Source: JAXMDC01 sp046349035 | GTDB lineage: Bacteria > Pseudomonadota > Alphaproteobacteria > Rhizobiales > Kaistiaceae | Length of the DNA stretch: 64,000 nt | NCBI GenBank assembly: GCA_046349035.1 | Contig: JAXMDC010000002.1 | Coordinates: 930,001 to 994,000 of the forward strand | Direction: 5' to 3' | In this document: piece after piece, positions 8,157-16,793 of the stretch | How the letters are laid out: every line of letters begins with the position of its first letter | Numbering within the stretch: position 1 is the first letter of the stretch | Position numbers and translations under genes: made by a program | The notes under the pieces: generated by a model | Told to the model about the DNA's origin: nothing | Seen by the model: the letters and a program-made list of their open reading frames with translations, nothing else | Database searches by the model: none

Positions 8157-9199
8157 ACGCCGCTGACCAAGTCCGAGCGACGGGCACTGTTACTCCGCCG
8201 TTCCGCTTCCGGGCGCCGCTCGCGGCCCTCAATGCCGCGCTCTATCTTTCCCGTCCACGCCTCGTCATCGCCTTCCGCCGTCACACCGGCGCCTGGCCGA
8301 ACCCTGCCTTGCCCCAAACGGCCCACGACAAATACCTCTGGCGCAAGCTGTTCGATCGAGCCAGCTGGCAGACCGAAGTGTCTGACAAGCTACGCGCCAA
8401 GGATATCGCCAAGTCGCGCCTCCCCGGCCTTCGTGTGCCGAAGACCTATTGGATCGGCACCGATCTGGCCGACTGCCCCGACGAGGTACTCCAGACACCC
8501 GTTGCACTGAAGGCAAATCACGGCTGCGGCTTCAACCGCTTTCTAACCGGAGGCCCGGTCGATCGCCGGGAACTTGCACGCCTGGCGAACCAGTGGATGG
8601 CGGTCGACTACAGTCGGCGCCAAGGACAGTGGGCCTACCGCAACATTCAGCGGCGGCTTTTTGCTGAGGAACTGCTGATCGACGGGGATCGGCTGGCCGA
8701 CAGCGAATTCAAAGTCTATGTCGCCGGCGGCCGCGCGGTTTACACCTATGTCTGTTACGACCGCTTTGCGCCTGACCGCGGCCAGTCGAGCGACCTCTTC
8801 GATCCCGACGGCGCCCTCCTGCCCGGCGCGATCGATGTCGGGACACCGCGCCGCTTTCTGCCCGCTCCGCCACAATACCCTGACATTATCGCCGCTGCGC
8901 TAGCGGTGGCCGGCGATGTCGACCTCGTGCGCTGCGACTTTTACCTCCATCGCCAGGAGGTCTGGTTTGGCGAGGCCACTGTCTACTCGGCCGGTGGCTA
9001 TTCCTGGGTCGAGGATCGAGCGACCATGGAGAACCTCGCCTCGTCGTGGGATCTGACGCGGTCCGACTTCCTGCGCTCGCCCCCACGTGGATGGCGCGGC
9101 GGTTACGCCAAAATCCTCCGGAAGCTCCTCAGCCGCCCGCCATCGGCTCAAGATGCCCGCCCCGTTGGGGTGGCGCAGGGTACAAGTGGTGGAAGCTGA
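8153..9199 (+). CDS. TupA-like ATP-grasp amidoligase
   Basis: 348 residues starting at a TTG that overlaps the preceding TGA by three bases (TTGA), implying translational coupling. It resembles the TupA-like ATP-grasp family named after the teichuronopeptide biosynthesis protein TupA. It shows PVALKANHGCGFN at 116-128 (ATP-contacting Lys120), FAEELL at 170-175, DSEFKVYVAGG at 183-193, and the metal-binding tail VDLVRCDFY and VWFGEATVYSAGGY. TupA-type enzymes are thought to attach amino-acid or peptide units to surface polymers. It is the third ATP-dependent ligase in a row, supporting stepwise amide-bond assembly. An alternative start downstream is possible, but the overlap favours this one. 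Confidence 0.83.
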   Translation: MNAADQVRATGTVTPPFRFRAPLAALNAALYLSRPRLVIAFRRHTGAWPNPALPQTAHDKYLWRKLFDRASWQTEVSDKLRAKDIAKSRLPGLRVPKTYWIGTDLADCPDEVLQTPVALKANHGCGFNRFLTGGPVDRRELARLANQWMAVDYSRRQGQWAYRNIQRRLFAEELLIDGDRLADSEFKVYVAGGRAVYTYVCYDRFAPDRGQSSDLFDPDGALLPGAIDVGTPRRFLPAPPQYPDIIAAALAVAGDVDLVRCDFYLHRQEVWFGEATVYSAGGYSWVEDRATMENLASSWDLTRSDFLRSPPRGWRGGYAKILRKLLSRPPSAQDARPVGVAQGTSGGS

Positions 9200-9426
9200 C
9201 GCGCTGGCGCCGGTAATGCCAACTGTATCCCGACGGCACGTACAATGGCGGTGCCGAGGCGCCGAAGCGTTCGCCAGTATAAGAACCACCGGCGACCGTT
9301 ACCGCGACAGAGGCAAAATAACTCCTAGCTGGCACCAAGCATCGTCTTGATTCAATTAAGCATAGAATTTCAATTGGATTGATTCGTTTTCGTTTGTTGG
9401 CGCACGGTCTGGCCGTAGAGGCCGAC

Positions 9427-10686
9427 GTGTTTGACGAAACTCAGCAGACGAGCGAACTACGCGAGAGGAACAACTCCGAACGCCCCTCCCGTGTTCTTAA
9501 CCATGGCCGTCTCGACTTAGCCATCTCCCTGACCATTGCGGACCTCGAACACGATTGGCGCGATCTCGAAGCCCGCGCCGACTGCACGCCCTTCCAGACC
9601 TTTGACTGGGTCGACAGCTGGTACTCCTGCATCGGCAACCGGGAAGGCGTGCAGCCACTGATCGTCACCGCGCGTGACGAGAGCGACTCCCTTGTCGCCC
9701 TATTCCCGCTCGCCGTAGAGCGGTGGGCGCTCACCCGCCGGCTGGTTTTCCTCGGCCGCGACCTCAGTGACTACAACGCCCCCCTGCTCCGCCGCGACTT
9801 CAACCGCTTCGCCGCCGGAGGGGACTTCAACCGGCTTTGGGCCCGCATCCTTGCCACCCTGCAAGCCACGGCGGCTGGACGACACCACGTCGTGTTCCTC
9901 GACAAGATGCCGGAGCGGGTCGGCGACCAGGCCAACCCCTTCGTATCCCTCCCGACCTTTGCCAACGAGAACGCGGCGTTCTCGACCCGCCTCGATAGCG
10001 ATTGGACTGCGTTCTACACAGCCAAGCGATCTTCAGCCACGCGCCGGCGGGACCGCACCAAGCGTACCCGCTTGGGTGCCGACGCCCCTGTCCATGTCCG
10101 GCATATGGAGACGGACACCGAACGCGCGCGCACGCTTGAAGTCCTCTTTGGCCAGAAGCAGCGCTCCTTCGCTCGGAACGGCATCCCCAACTTGTTCGAG
10201 CTTCCCGGGCGCAAGGACTTCTTTCGCGCTCTCAGCTACCGGGCGCGGTCATTCATCCACGTCGGCCGACTCGACGTCGGCGATGAGTGCGTCGCCGCCA
10301 ATCTCGGCATCGCCTTCCGCGACACGTATTTCCACATCCTCGCCAGCCACACCGACGGGCCCCTCAGCCGCTTCGGCCCGGGTATCGTCCTGCTCCACGA
10401 GCAAATGAAGTTCGCCATCGCCCGTGGCTGCGGCACGTTCGACTTCACCATCGGCGGCGAGAGTTACAAGCTCGATTGGACCGACCGAAAGGCACCACTT
10501 CACGACCATATCTCAGCTGCTGATTGGCAGGGCCTTATGCCAAGCGTCGCCCTGCTTGCAATCACCCGAAGCCGAGCCCTCGTGAAGTCCTCGCCGCGCC
10601 TCCTCAGCGCGGGCAAGGCGATGCGGCGCGTCCTACTTGCGAGGGGCGGATCGCTCGTCCGCGACGACGCCGCCGAGCCGGCATGA
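9427..10686 (+). CDS. CelD/BcsL-like GNAT acyltransferase (first copy)
   Basis: About 419 residues. The frame has no ATG near its beginning. I chose GTG 9427 because AGAGG stands 5-6 bases upstream; a TTG at 9379 is possible but lacks a ribosome site. It resembles the CelD/BcsL group (Pfam Acetyltransf_6), which shares a doubled-GNAT fold with FemAB: an N-terminal half with CTPFQTFDWVDSWY, a charged middle (KRSSATRRRDRTKR), and a C-terminal half with ARSFIHVGRLDVGDECVAANLGIAF then FGPGIVLLHEQMKFAIARGC and FDFTIGGESYK. Members transfer acyl or aminoacyl groups in surface-polymer loci. Its TGA overlaps the flippase ATG (ATGA). The 227-base gap upstream contains an AT-rich tract and may hold an internal promoter. 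Confidence 0.8.
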   Translation: MFDETQQTSELRERNNSERPSRVLNHGRLDLAISLTIADLEHDWRDLEARADCTPFQTFDWVDSWYSCIGNREGVQPLIVTARDESDSLVALFPLAVERWALTRRLVFLGRDLSDYNAPLLRRDFNRFAAGGDFNRLWARILATLQATAAGRHHVVFLDKMPERVGDQANPFVSLPTFANENAAFSTRLDSDWTAFYTAKRSSATRRRDRTKRTRLGADAPVHVRHMETDTERARTLEVLFGQKQRSFARNGIPNLFELPGRKDFFRALSYRARSFIHVGRLDVGDECVAANLGIAFRDTYFHILASHTDGPLSRFGPGIVLLHEQMKFAIARGCGTFDFTIGGESYKLDWTDRKAPLHDHISAADWQGLMPSVALLAITRSRALVKSSPRLLSAGKAMRRVLLARGGSLVRDDAAEPA

Positions 10687-12038
10687 CCGCGGCTCCCGCC
10701 ACACTCGCACTGCCGGGCTTGCGAGAACGAATCGCTCGCCTCGCTTCGTCGGGCCAACTGACGGCGGGTTTAGCGCTAGTGATCCGCCTGGCCGGCGCTG
10801 CCGTGACGTTTCTCTCGCAAATCGTCCTCGCCCGTTGGATGGGCGACACCGAGTTCGGCGTCTATGTCGGCGTCTGGACTTGGCTGCTGATCCTCAGCGA
10901 CGCGGTCCACCTTGGGCTGCCGTTGGTCGCGCAGCGCTTCGTGCCTCAGTATGCGCATAGCGGCGACGACATGGCACTTCGTGGCTTCCTCGTTGGAAGC
11001 CGGTGGACGACATTTGCCCTTGCCACCTTGTCTGCGCTGGCGGCGGCCGGCGCCCTCGCCCTGTTTGGCGGCAGTGCGGCCGGCCCGGCGCTGATGCCAA
11101 CCTACCTTGCACTGACCGCGCTCCCGTTCTTCGCTCTGTCGTTGATGTGCGACGGGCTCGCGCGTGCACACAGCTGGATCGCATTGGCACTCGCCCCGCC
11201 GCAACTGTTGCGGCCGCTCATCCTTTTCGCGGTCCTCGCGGCGGTCAGTGCGCTCGGCTGCGCGATCGATGCCACGACGGTCATGGCTGCCCTCGCCTTC
11301 GCGGTCTGGCTGTCGTCGCTGGTGCAACTCGTCCTGCTCCAGGTGCGCCTGACATCGGTCATCCCCCCCGGCCCGCGCCGCTACAAATTCCGCACATGGT
11401 ACGGCACTGCCTTCCCGGTCTTCCTCGCCTGGTCGTTCTTCGTCCTCCTCAGCTACGCCGACGTGGTTGTCCTCCAGCAGTTCCGGCCGGCCGAGGAGGT
11501 CGCTCACTACTATGCCGCCGTGAAAACCCTGATGCTCGTCGGCTTCATCCACTTCTCCGTCTCGGCTGCGGTTGCTCACCGCTTCACCGCACTCAGCGTT
11601 GCCGGCAAGACCGCGGAACTTGCGACTTATGTGGCCGAAACGGTGCGCTGGACATTCTGGCCGTCGCTCGCGGCGACAGTTGTCATCCTCGTCCTCGGCC
11701 AACCGATCCTCGGCCTGTTCGGTCCAGGATTCGCGGACGCCTACTCGTTGATGTTCATCCTCGCCGCGACGCCGCTCGCCCGCGCCGCGATCGGCCCGGC
11801 AGAGCGGCTCCTTAGCATGGTGGGCGCACAGCGCCTGAGCGCCCTCGTCTATGCCGCAACATTCGGCGTCAACATCACGCTCTGCCTCGCGCTTGCGCCG
11901 CAGCTGGGCGGGATCGGCGCAGCCATAGCCACGTCTGCGGCGGCTATTCTTGAGTCCGCTCTCCTGGCATGGGTTGCCGAACGCCGCCTTGGCGTCCGCC
12001 TGCTCGTCTGCTCCGGTCGTCCGGCGAGGCCGACATGA
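10683..12038 (+). CDS. Wzx/MATE-like flippase of the polysaccharide exporter type
   Basis: 451 residues starting at ATG 10683 within an ATGA overlap with the upstream acyltransferase stop. About 12-14 hydrophobic helices span the whole length. The N-terminus LAGAAVTFLSQIVLARWMGDTEFGVYVGVW is typical of oligosaccharide flippases (MVF/MATE superfamily, Pfam Polysacc_synt). The family moves undecaprenyl-linked or other lipid-linked intermediates across the inner membrane. Here it is the only exporter in the cluster and lies between the two CelD-like transferases, so it probably flips the cluster product. There is no adjacent Wzy polymerase or Wza/Wzc, so a capsule-type assembly line is not visible in the window. 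Confidence 0.87.
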   Translation: MTAAPATLALPGLRERIARLASSGQLTAGLALVIRLAGAAVTFLSQIVLARWMGDTEFGVYVGVWTWLLILSDAVHLGLPLVAQRFVPQYAHSGDDMALRGFLVGSRWTTFALATLSALAAAGALALFGGSAAGPALMPTYLALTALPFFALSLMCDGLARAHSWIALALAPPQLLRPLILFAVLAAVSALGCAIDATTVMAALAFAVWLSSLVQLVLLQVRLTSVIPPGPRRYKFRTWYGTAFPVFLAWSFFVLLSYADVVVLQQFRPAEEVAHYYAAVKTLMLVGFIHFSVSAAVAHRFTALSVAGKTAELATYVAETVRWTFWPSLAATVVILVLGQPILGLFGPGFADAYSLMFILAATPLARAAIGPAERLLSMVGAQRLSALVYAATFGVNITLCLALAPQLGGIGAAIATSAAAILESALLAWVAERRLGVRLLVCSGRPARPT

Positions 12039-13240
12039 GCGACGTCGCTCTCCGCATTGCCGCCCCCACGGCCGCCGGCGGCGTCGTCGGCCGCGCCGGC
12101 ATCGTCGCCGAGATTCTTGACCGTGGGCGCGCCGCCGCCTTGCGAGACGACTGGCTCGATCTCCTCGGCCGCTGCGACCTGCCGAACGTCTTCATGGACC
12201 CGGTGATGTTCGCCGCTGCCGACCCCGGCGCCGAATGGCGGGCGCTCGCCGCGTTCCGCCCGCTTTCAGGGCGGCGCGAACTCATCGGCTTTTGGCTCCT
12301 CGGCCTTGGGAGACCTCGCCGGTCCGGACTGCCGGTGCTCGTTCTCAACGCCCCAGCCGATCAGTATGGCTACCTTGCCTCGCCCATTCTCGACCGTACC
12401 CACGCCGCGGCCGCGCTCAACGCGATGCTGGACCGCATTAGCGCAGAGCCTGCTCTTCCCAAGATCGTTGCCCTCGACATGATGCCGTCCGGCGCGGTTC
12501 GCGCCGTTCTCGATCGCGTCCTCGCCGCACGCGGCACCCATCCGCTCCAACTCGAGTTGCGGCGCCGTCCGCTTCTCAACGCGTCCAGCGTCGGCGGCAC
12601 TGCTGCTCTCGACCTCTCCGCCTCAACCCGCAAGAAGTTGCGGCAGCATCGTCGGCGTCTCGCCGAGCGGCACGACCTCCGCTACACCATCGCGACCGAC
12701 CCCGCGGCCGTTGCTGGGGAAGTCGATGCCTTCCTCGCCATGGAGGCGGCCGGATGGAAGGGTCGGGCCGGCACGGCGCTCGCCGCCGATCCGGCCGCTG
12801 CCGGCTTTGTCCGCCAGGCAATGACCACGCTCGCCTCACAGGGAGCCGCCTCGGTCCACTCGCTACGCGCCGACGGCAAGCCCGTAAGCGTGCAGCTAAT
12901 GCTCCGTTGCGGCGCCGCCGCTTACACCTGGAAGACGGCGTTCGACGAGACTTACGCCGACTATTCGCCGGGTGTGCTGCTTCTGGAGGACTACACTGCG
13001 CATCTTTTAGCCGATCCCGCCCTCGCCTTCGTCGACTCCTGTTCATTCGATGAGACCGGCATGATGGCCGCATGGAGCGGCCGCCAGGAAGTAGCGGACA
13101 TCTGGATCGATGTGCGCCGAGCCGGTTCTCTGCAATTTGCCCTCCTCGCCAAAATCCAGATCGCCGTGCGCGCCGCGCGCGACCTTGCCAAGCGCGCTCG
13201 CGCCAAGCTGCGCCGCATGCCCCGCCGATGGAGACCGTAA
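12035..13240 (+). CDS. CelD/BcsL-like GNAT acyltransferase (second copy)
   Basis: 401 residues starting at ATG 12035, in a perfect ATGA overlap with the flippase stop. It has the same doubled-GNAT/FemAB-like architecture as the gene upstream of the flippase: N-terminal VFMDPVMFAAADPG, a basic hinge STRKKLRQHRRRLAE, then VDAFLAMEAAGWKGRAGTAL and GAAAYTWKTAFDETYADYSP. That last stretch matches the CelD/BcsL C-terminal motif (Trp-Lys then DE-x-Y-x-x-x-SPG) better than copy one does. The two copies are clearly diverged, suggesting two different acyl donors or acceptors. The Lys/Arg-rich C-terminus could mediate membrane or nucleic-acid contact. The stop overlaps the next start (TAATG). Confidence 0.82.
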   Translation: MSDVALRIAAPTAAGGVVGRAGIVAEILDRGRAAALRDDWLDLLGRCDLPNVFMDPVMFAAADPGAEWRALAAFRPLSGRRELIGFWLLGLGRPRRSGLPVLVLNAPADQYGYLASPILDRTHAAAALNAMLDRISAEPALPKIVALDMMPSGAVRAVLDRVLAARGTHPLQLELRRRPLLNASSVGGTAALDLSASTRKKLRQHRRRLAERHDLRYTIATDPAAVAGEVDAFLAMEAAGWKGRAGTALAADPAAAGFVRQAMTTLASQGAASVHSLRADGKPVSVQLMLRCGAAAYTWKTAFDETYADYSPGVLLLEDYTAHLLADPALAFVDSCSFDETGMMAAWSGRQEVADIWIDVRRAGSLQFALLAKIQIAVRAARDLAKRARAKLRRMPRRWRP

Positions 13241-14412
13241 TGAAGCAGACCGAAGTGGCAATCATTGGCGGAGGGCTGGCCGGTTCTCTCGCCGGCGCTA
13301 TGCTGGCGCGCGCCGGCATCGACGCAACGGTGATCGACCCCCATGCCGAATACCCTGACGACTTCCGCTGCGAGAAGCTCGACCCGGTCCAGCTACGGTT
13401 CCTTGCCGCGACCGGGCTCGCCGACCCCGTGCTCCGCAACTCGACGCCCGATGCCGACGCCTGGATCGCCCGTCGCGGACGCTTGATCGAACGCCGGCCC
13501 GGAGACCAGCGCGGCATCCTCTACGATCGCCTCGTCAACACCGTTCGCGCCGAGATCCCCGCCGGACGACTGCACGTCGGCAAAGTCACGGACATTGCCG
13601 TCGGCCCCGATCGACAGACCGTTACGATTAGCGACGGCACTGTGGTCGAAAGCCGCCTCGTCATCCTCGCCACTGGCCTCAACCACGGTCTACGCGAGCG
13701 CCTGGGCGTGACGCGCGAGGTCATCAGCCCAAACCACTCGGTCTCGGTCGGTTTCGATGTTGTGCCGCCGCCGGGAAAGCGCTTCCCATTCGACTCCTTG
13801 ACCTATTTCGCCGAGCGGACGGCTGACAATCTGGCTTACATCACCTTCTTTCCGGTCGGCCAGACGATGCGCGCCAACCTGTTCGGCTACCGCAATATCG
13901 ACGATCCGTGGCTGAAAGCACTGCGCGATGAGCCTCTCGCGACTCTGACCGCCATGTGGCCGCGCTTGCGCGGCGTCATGGGAGATTTCTCCGTCGACGG
14001 TCCCGTCAAGATCCGCCCGGTCGATCTCTACGTGACTCACGATTACGTCGGCGACGGCCTGGTCCTTGTTGGCGATGCCTTCGCCACCTCTTGCCCCGCT
14101 GCCGGCACGGGCGCCCGCAAGGTCCTGGTCGATGTCGAGCGCCTCTGCAATGTCTATATCCCGCACTGGCTGGCCACCCCTGGAATGGACGCGACCAAGA
14201 TCACATCGTTCTACGACGATCCGGTCAAAGTCGCCTGTGACCGGCAATGCCGCGAAATGGCCTTCGCACTACGCCAATTCTCCACGAATACTTCGCTGCG
14301 CTGGGCAGGCGAGCGATGGGGCAAGTTCGCGCTTCAGGCGGGGCGCGGTGTGCTGCGTCGTCTAGGGGCGCTGCCGGATCGCTCGCCCCCGCATCTTGCC
14401 CCGGCGGAATAG
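13240..14412 (+). CDS. FAD-dependent oxidoreductase/monooxygenase
   Basis: 390 residues from the ATG at 13240, which shares its A with the upstream TAA and has GGAG at -10. An in-frame ATG at 13228 is an alternative. The Rossmann FAD motif IIGGGLAGSLAG is at 8-19. The ATG motif LVILATGLNHGL and the GD motif LVGDAFATSCPAAGTG are also present, typical of group-A flavoprotein monooxygenases and geranylgeranyl-reductase-like enzymes. No halogenase WxWxIP motif was seen. It is last in the cluster and probably oxidises or reduces the cluster intermediate or its lipid or acyl part, which is inferred only from position. A short GGCGGA/TCCGCC hairpin just after the stop lacks a T run. Confidence 0.83.
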   Translation: MKQTEVAIIGGGLAGSLAGAMLARAGIDATVIDPHAEYPDDFRCEKLDPVQLRFLAATGLADPVLRNSTPDADAWIARRGRLIERRPGDQRGILYDRLVNTVRAEIPAGRLHVGKVTDIAVGPDRQTVTISDGTVVESRLVILATGLNHGLRERLGVTREVISPNHSVSVGFDVVPPPGKRFPFDSLTYFAERTADNLAYITFFPVGQTMRANLFGYRNIDDPWLKALRDEPLATLTAMWPRLRGVMGDFSVDGPVKIRPVDLYVTHDYVGDGLVLVGDAFATSCPAAGTGARKVLVDVERLCNVYIPHWLATPGMDATKITSFYDDPVKVACDRQCREMAFALRQFSTNTSLRWAGERWGKFALQAGRGVLRRLGALPDRSPPHLAPAE

Positions 14413-14440
14413 CCCTCCTCCGCCAGGTGGGACGGGCCCC

Positions 14441-15970
14441 TTAGGTTTTGTCCGCCTTGTCCCGCCGCAAGACGCGGGCGAGCATCCGTCCGGCGTTCGC
14501 CGCTTGGCCAAAAACGCTCCTCCAGGTCGACTTTCCCTTGATGTCCTCGATAACGCGGAGCAGGCGCGCCGCACGCGCATTGGGAAGCAGCGCCAGCACC
14601 CTTCGCCACAGCGCATCGATCGCATAGCTCTCGCCCGGATCGATCCGCACCGGAACCACGTCGTCTTCGCCAAACCCCAGTTCCATAGCGACCGCCGCTC
14701 GTGCGGCATGGATGCTCTTTCCCTTTTCCGTCTGCGGATTGCCGAGGTCGTAGGGTGGCTTCCAGTCGCTGAATGGCCGCAGGCCATCGATGTGGGTCAG
14801 GGCTAACAGCACGGGCGGCGGCCGGCGCTTCGGCTGCTCGCGAAAGTGGGCACGAACCGCCTCAAGGGCGGCTGCATCGACCGCGCGCGCGCCCTGAAGG
14901 GCGGACGCCACCCAGATGATAACGTCGCTGCTGTACGCCATGTCCAGGAACGCTGCGCTCGCTCCGCTTGCCGCCGTAAGCCCGGGACTGTCGATAATGA
15001 GCGCAGGCGGCAACCCCTCCTTCTCGATCCGGTAGGTCTCGAACGTTGTGGTCGTCGGTAACGCGTGCGTTGGCGCCGCCACCGATTGTGTCAACGCGTT
15101 GACGAGGCTCGACTTGCCCGCGCCCACCTGACCGGCCACCAATATCCGAAGCGGTTCCTTACCCTCTTCGCTCGCCACCTTGGCCGGCCCGGAAGACTGC
15201 GTCGTCACATGGCCGGCAATCGTCTCACGCGGGATCGCTGCCGCGCCACCGTAAAGATCGATTGCCGCGCGTCCGACCTCCTGCACCAGCGCCCCGCCCA
15301 AGCGTCGCGACAGTTGCTCGCGCCCAATGTCGAAAAGCTGCCGGCTGTATTTCTCGCGCACCTCCTGAGTGGCGGCCGTAACCGGGTTGAACAGGCGGAC
15401 GATGCGCCAGAGATCGAAGCCGGTCTCCGCGAACTGAACCGCGCCGCGCCAGCGATAGAGCCGCATCAGGTGGGAGAGGGTAATCCGGTCGCCGAGCGGG
15501 ACCGAGGTCAACACCACGTCCCGAAGGCTCCCCGATGCGGCATGGATCACCGCCAAGGCATCCGGAAGCGTGAACTGCAGGAGCGGATCTTGCCGCTCGG
15601 GATGAAGGCGTTTGGCGACGACCTCGACCGTCTCAAGCGCTAGCGCCGCGATCGCCTCTCGGCTCGCGAGGCGCTCCGCTGTCACCGCGTTCGCCACGCG
15701 TTGCACATCGGTCCATGCCTCAGCCTGAACCGGGCTCCAAGTCAACGGAACGGCACTCGCCGTCGGCTCGAATGTCGAACCCGGCGCCACCCGTAAAAAG
15801 AGCCGACTCTGCAGATAGTAAAGAAAGGCGACGACGACCGCCGTTCCGATCGTCCAATAGAGCAGGTAACCGTGTTCCCACAGCCACAAGCTGCCGAGGG
15901 GAACGAGGCTCAGCGTCGGCAGCAGGAGCGCGGCCAACAGGAGGGCGACGCGGGGCAGGTTCTGTTTCAC
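14441..15970 (-). CDS. Membrane-anchored dynamin-/Era-like GTPase
   Basis: About 509 residues. I chose GTG 15970 because GAGGTGG precedes it by eight bases; a TTG at 16003 would add 11 residues. Two hydrophobic segments near the N-terminus (VALLLAALLLPTLSLVPLG and YLLYWTIGTAVVVAFLYYL) anchor it. A long helical region follows, then a G domain: P-loop GQVGAGKSS (around 285), a switch-type TTTTFETY, DSPGLTA (G3, Asp-x-Pro-Gly) and a G4-like LTHID (usual NKxD/TKxD, here THID). It resembles the YcjF/DUF697-associated and MMR_HSR1 GTPases. The role is unknown, perhaps membrane remodelling or envelope stress. It is convergent with the surface-molecule cluster and 72 bases from cytochrome b561 on the same strand. 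Confidence 0.78.
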   Translation of the reverse strand: MKQNLPRVALLLAALLLPTLSLVPLGSLWLWEHGYLLYWTIGTAVVVAFLYYLQSRLFLRVAPGSTFEPTASAVPLTWSPVQAEAWTDVQRVANAVTAERLASREAIAALALETVEVVAKRLHPERQDPLLQFTLPDALAVIHAASGSLRDVVLTSVPLGDRITLSHLMRLYRWRGAVQFAETGFDLWRIVRLFNPVTAATQEVREKYSRQLFDIGREQLSRRLGGALVQEVGRAAIDLYGGAAAIPRETIAGHVTTQSSGPAKVASEEGKEPLRILVAGQVGAGKSSLVNALTQSVAAPTHALPTTTTFETYRIEKEGLPPALIIDSPGLTAASGASAAFLDMAYSSDVIIWVASALQGARAVDAAALEAVRAHFREQPKRRPPPVLLALTHIDGLRPFSDWKPPYDLGNPQTEKGKSIHAARAAVAMELGFGEDDVVPVRIDPGESYAIDALWRRVLALLPNARAARLLRVIEDIKGKSTWRSVFGQAANAGRMLARVLRRDKADKT

Positions 15971-16075
15971 AGCGGGCGCCACCTCGGTCGCCGCGGCGGC
16001 CAACCAGCTGCGCCACCGGCTCCTTCGACCTCAGCCTATTTGGGCTGTACTGCCGTGTCTTGCAAGGCAGCCCAC

Positions 16076-16606
16076 CTAGCCGCCTCGCCGCGCCGGTACG
16101 AACATCCGCCGCAGCGTTCCATCGGCGAGCACAAACTGGTGATAGAGGCCGCCGATGACGTGAAGGAGGATCAGCACCACAAAAGCCGGCTTGGCAATGA
16201 CATGGGCGGTCGCAAAGCTGTCGGAGACATGGACTGCGAGCAGCCCGGTAATCGGCACCACAAGAAGCAGGAGATAGAACAGCCCGTGCGTAATCGCGGC
16301 AACCGTAACCGTCCACGGCGGAGCGTTAACTGGCGCCGCAGGGACACCGGACCGAAGGCGCAGCGCCAAACGCACCAGGGCAAGTACAAGCACCGCCACT
16401 CCCACCCAGTAGTGGGGCTGGGCCAGCACCGCGGCGAGGTCCGGGGCCCTCCCCGCCTCCTCCGCCTCTTCCACCACTTCGCCCATGCTTTCGCCAAAGG
16501 CGAGCTGAAAGAGGACCAGGGCGGCAATCAGCCAGTGCAGCCCAATCTGACCGATACGGTAGCCTTCGCTCGATTGCGTGCGTTGCGGTTCTCTCTGAAG
16601 CGCCAT
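16076..16606 (-). CDS. Cytochrome b561 family protein
   Basis: 176 residues from ATG 16606. Four membrane helices carry His residues suitable as bis-His haem b ligands: IGLHWLIAALVLFQL in helix 1, a His at about 65 (QPHYW) in helix 2, ITHGLFYLLLL in helix 3 and LLHVIGGLYHQFV in helix 4. This is the prokaryotic b561 arrangement, which passes electrons between quinol and a periplasmic acceptor, or to superoxide. It is divergent from mbfA (187 bases apart) and 72 bases upstream of the membrane GTPase on the same strand. The pairing with an iron exporter suggests a redox or iron-homeostasis context, which is inference. Confidence 0.88.
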   Translation of the reverse strand: MALQREPQRTQSSEGYRIGQIGLHWLIAALVLFQLAFGESMGEVVEEAEEAGRAPDLAAVLAQPHYWVGVAVLVLALVRLALRLRSGVPAAPVNAPPWTVTVAAITHGLFYLLLLVVPITGLLAVHVSDSFATAHVIAKPAFVVLILLHVIGGLYHQFVLADGTLRRMFVPARRGG

Positions 16607-16793
16607 GGCGTGTTCACTCGTTTGTTCTGCCCCCGAGGAACGGCAAGTCGCCAAAAGCATTCTTACCAGCGAATCAAGGGCATAGCTTTGATGACGGTCA
16701 ATCCGTCTGCTCCACTTTGACTTGCTGCGCCAGTCCTGGGCAAAACGTGGCAATAGGAGCGGCCACGCCGCCGCAAGATGGGATCGCGCCACA

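Noticed and set aside
9129..9338. A 69-residue - strand frame over the TupA-like 3' end
   Set aside because: It overlaps a well-supported gene and has no Shine-Dalgarno site or family resemblance.
14403..14424. Hairpin after the FAD oxidoreductase as a terminator
   Set aside because: Only a 6-bp stem with a ten-base loop and no following T run.
16612..16627. GTTC-N8-GTTC near the cytochrome b561 start
   Set aside because: Spacing is eight, not the seven required for the LexA box.
16607..16793. Iron control element upstream of mbfA
   Set aside because: Expected for MbfA under Irr control, but no convincing palindrome was found.
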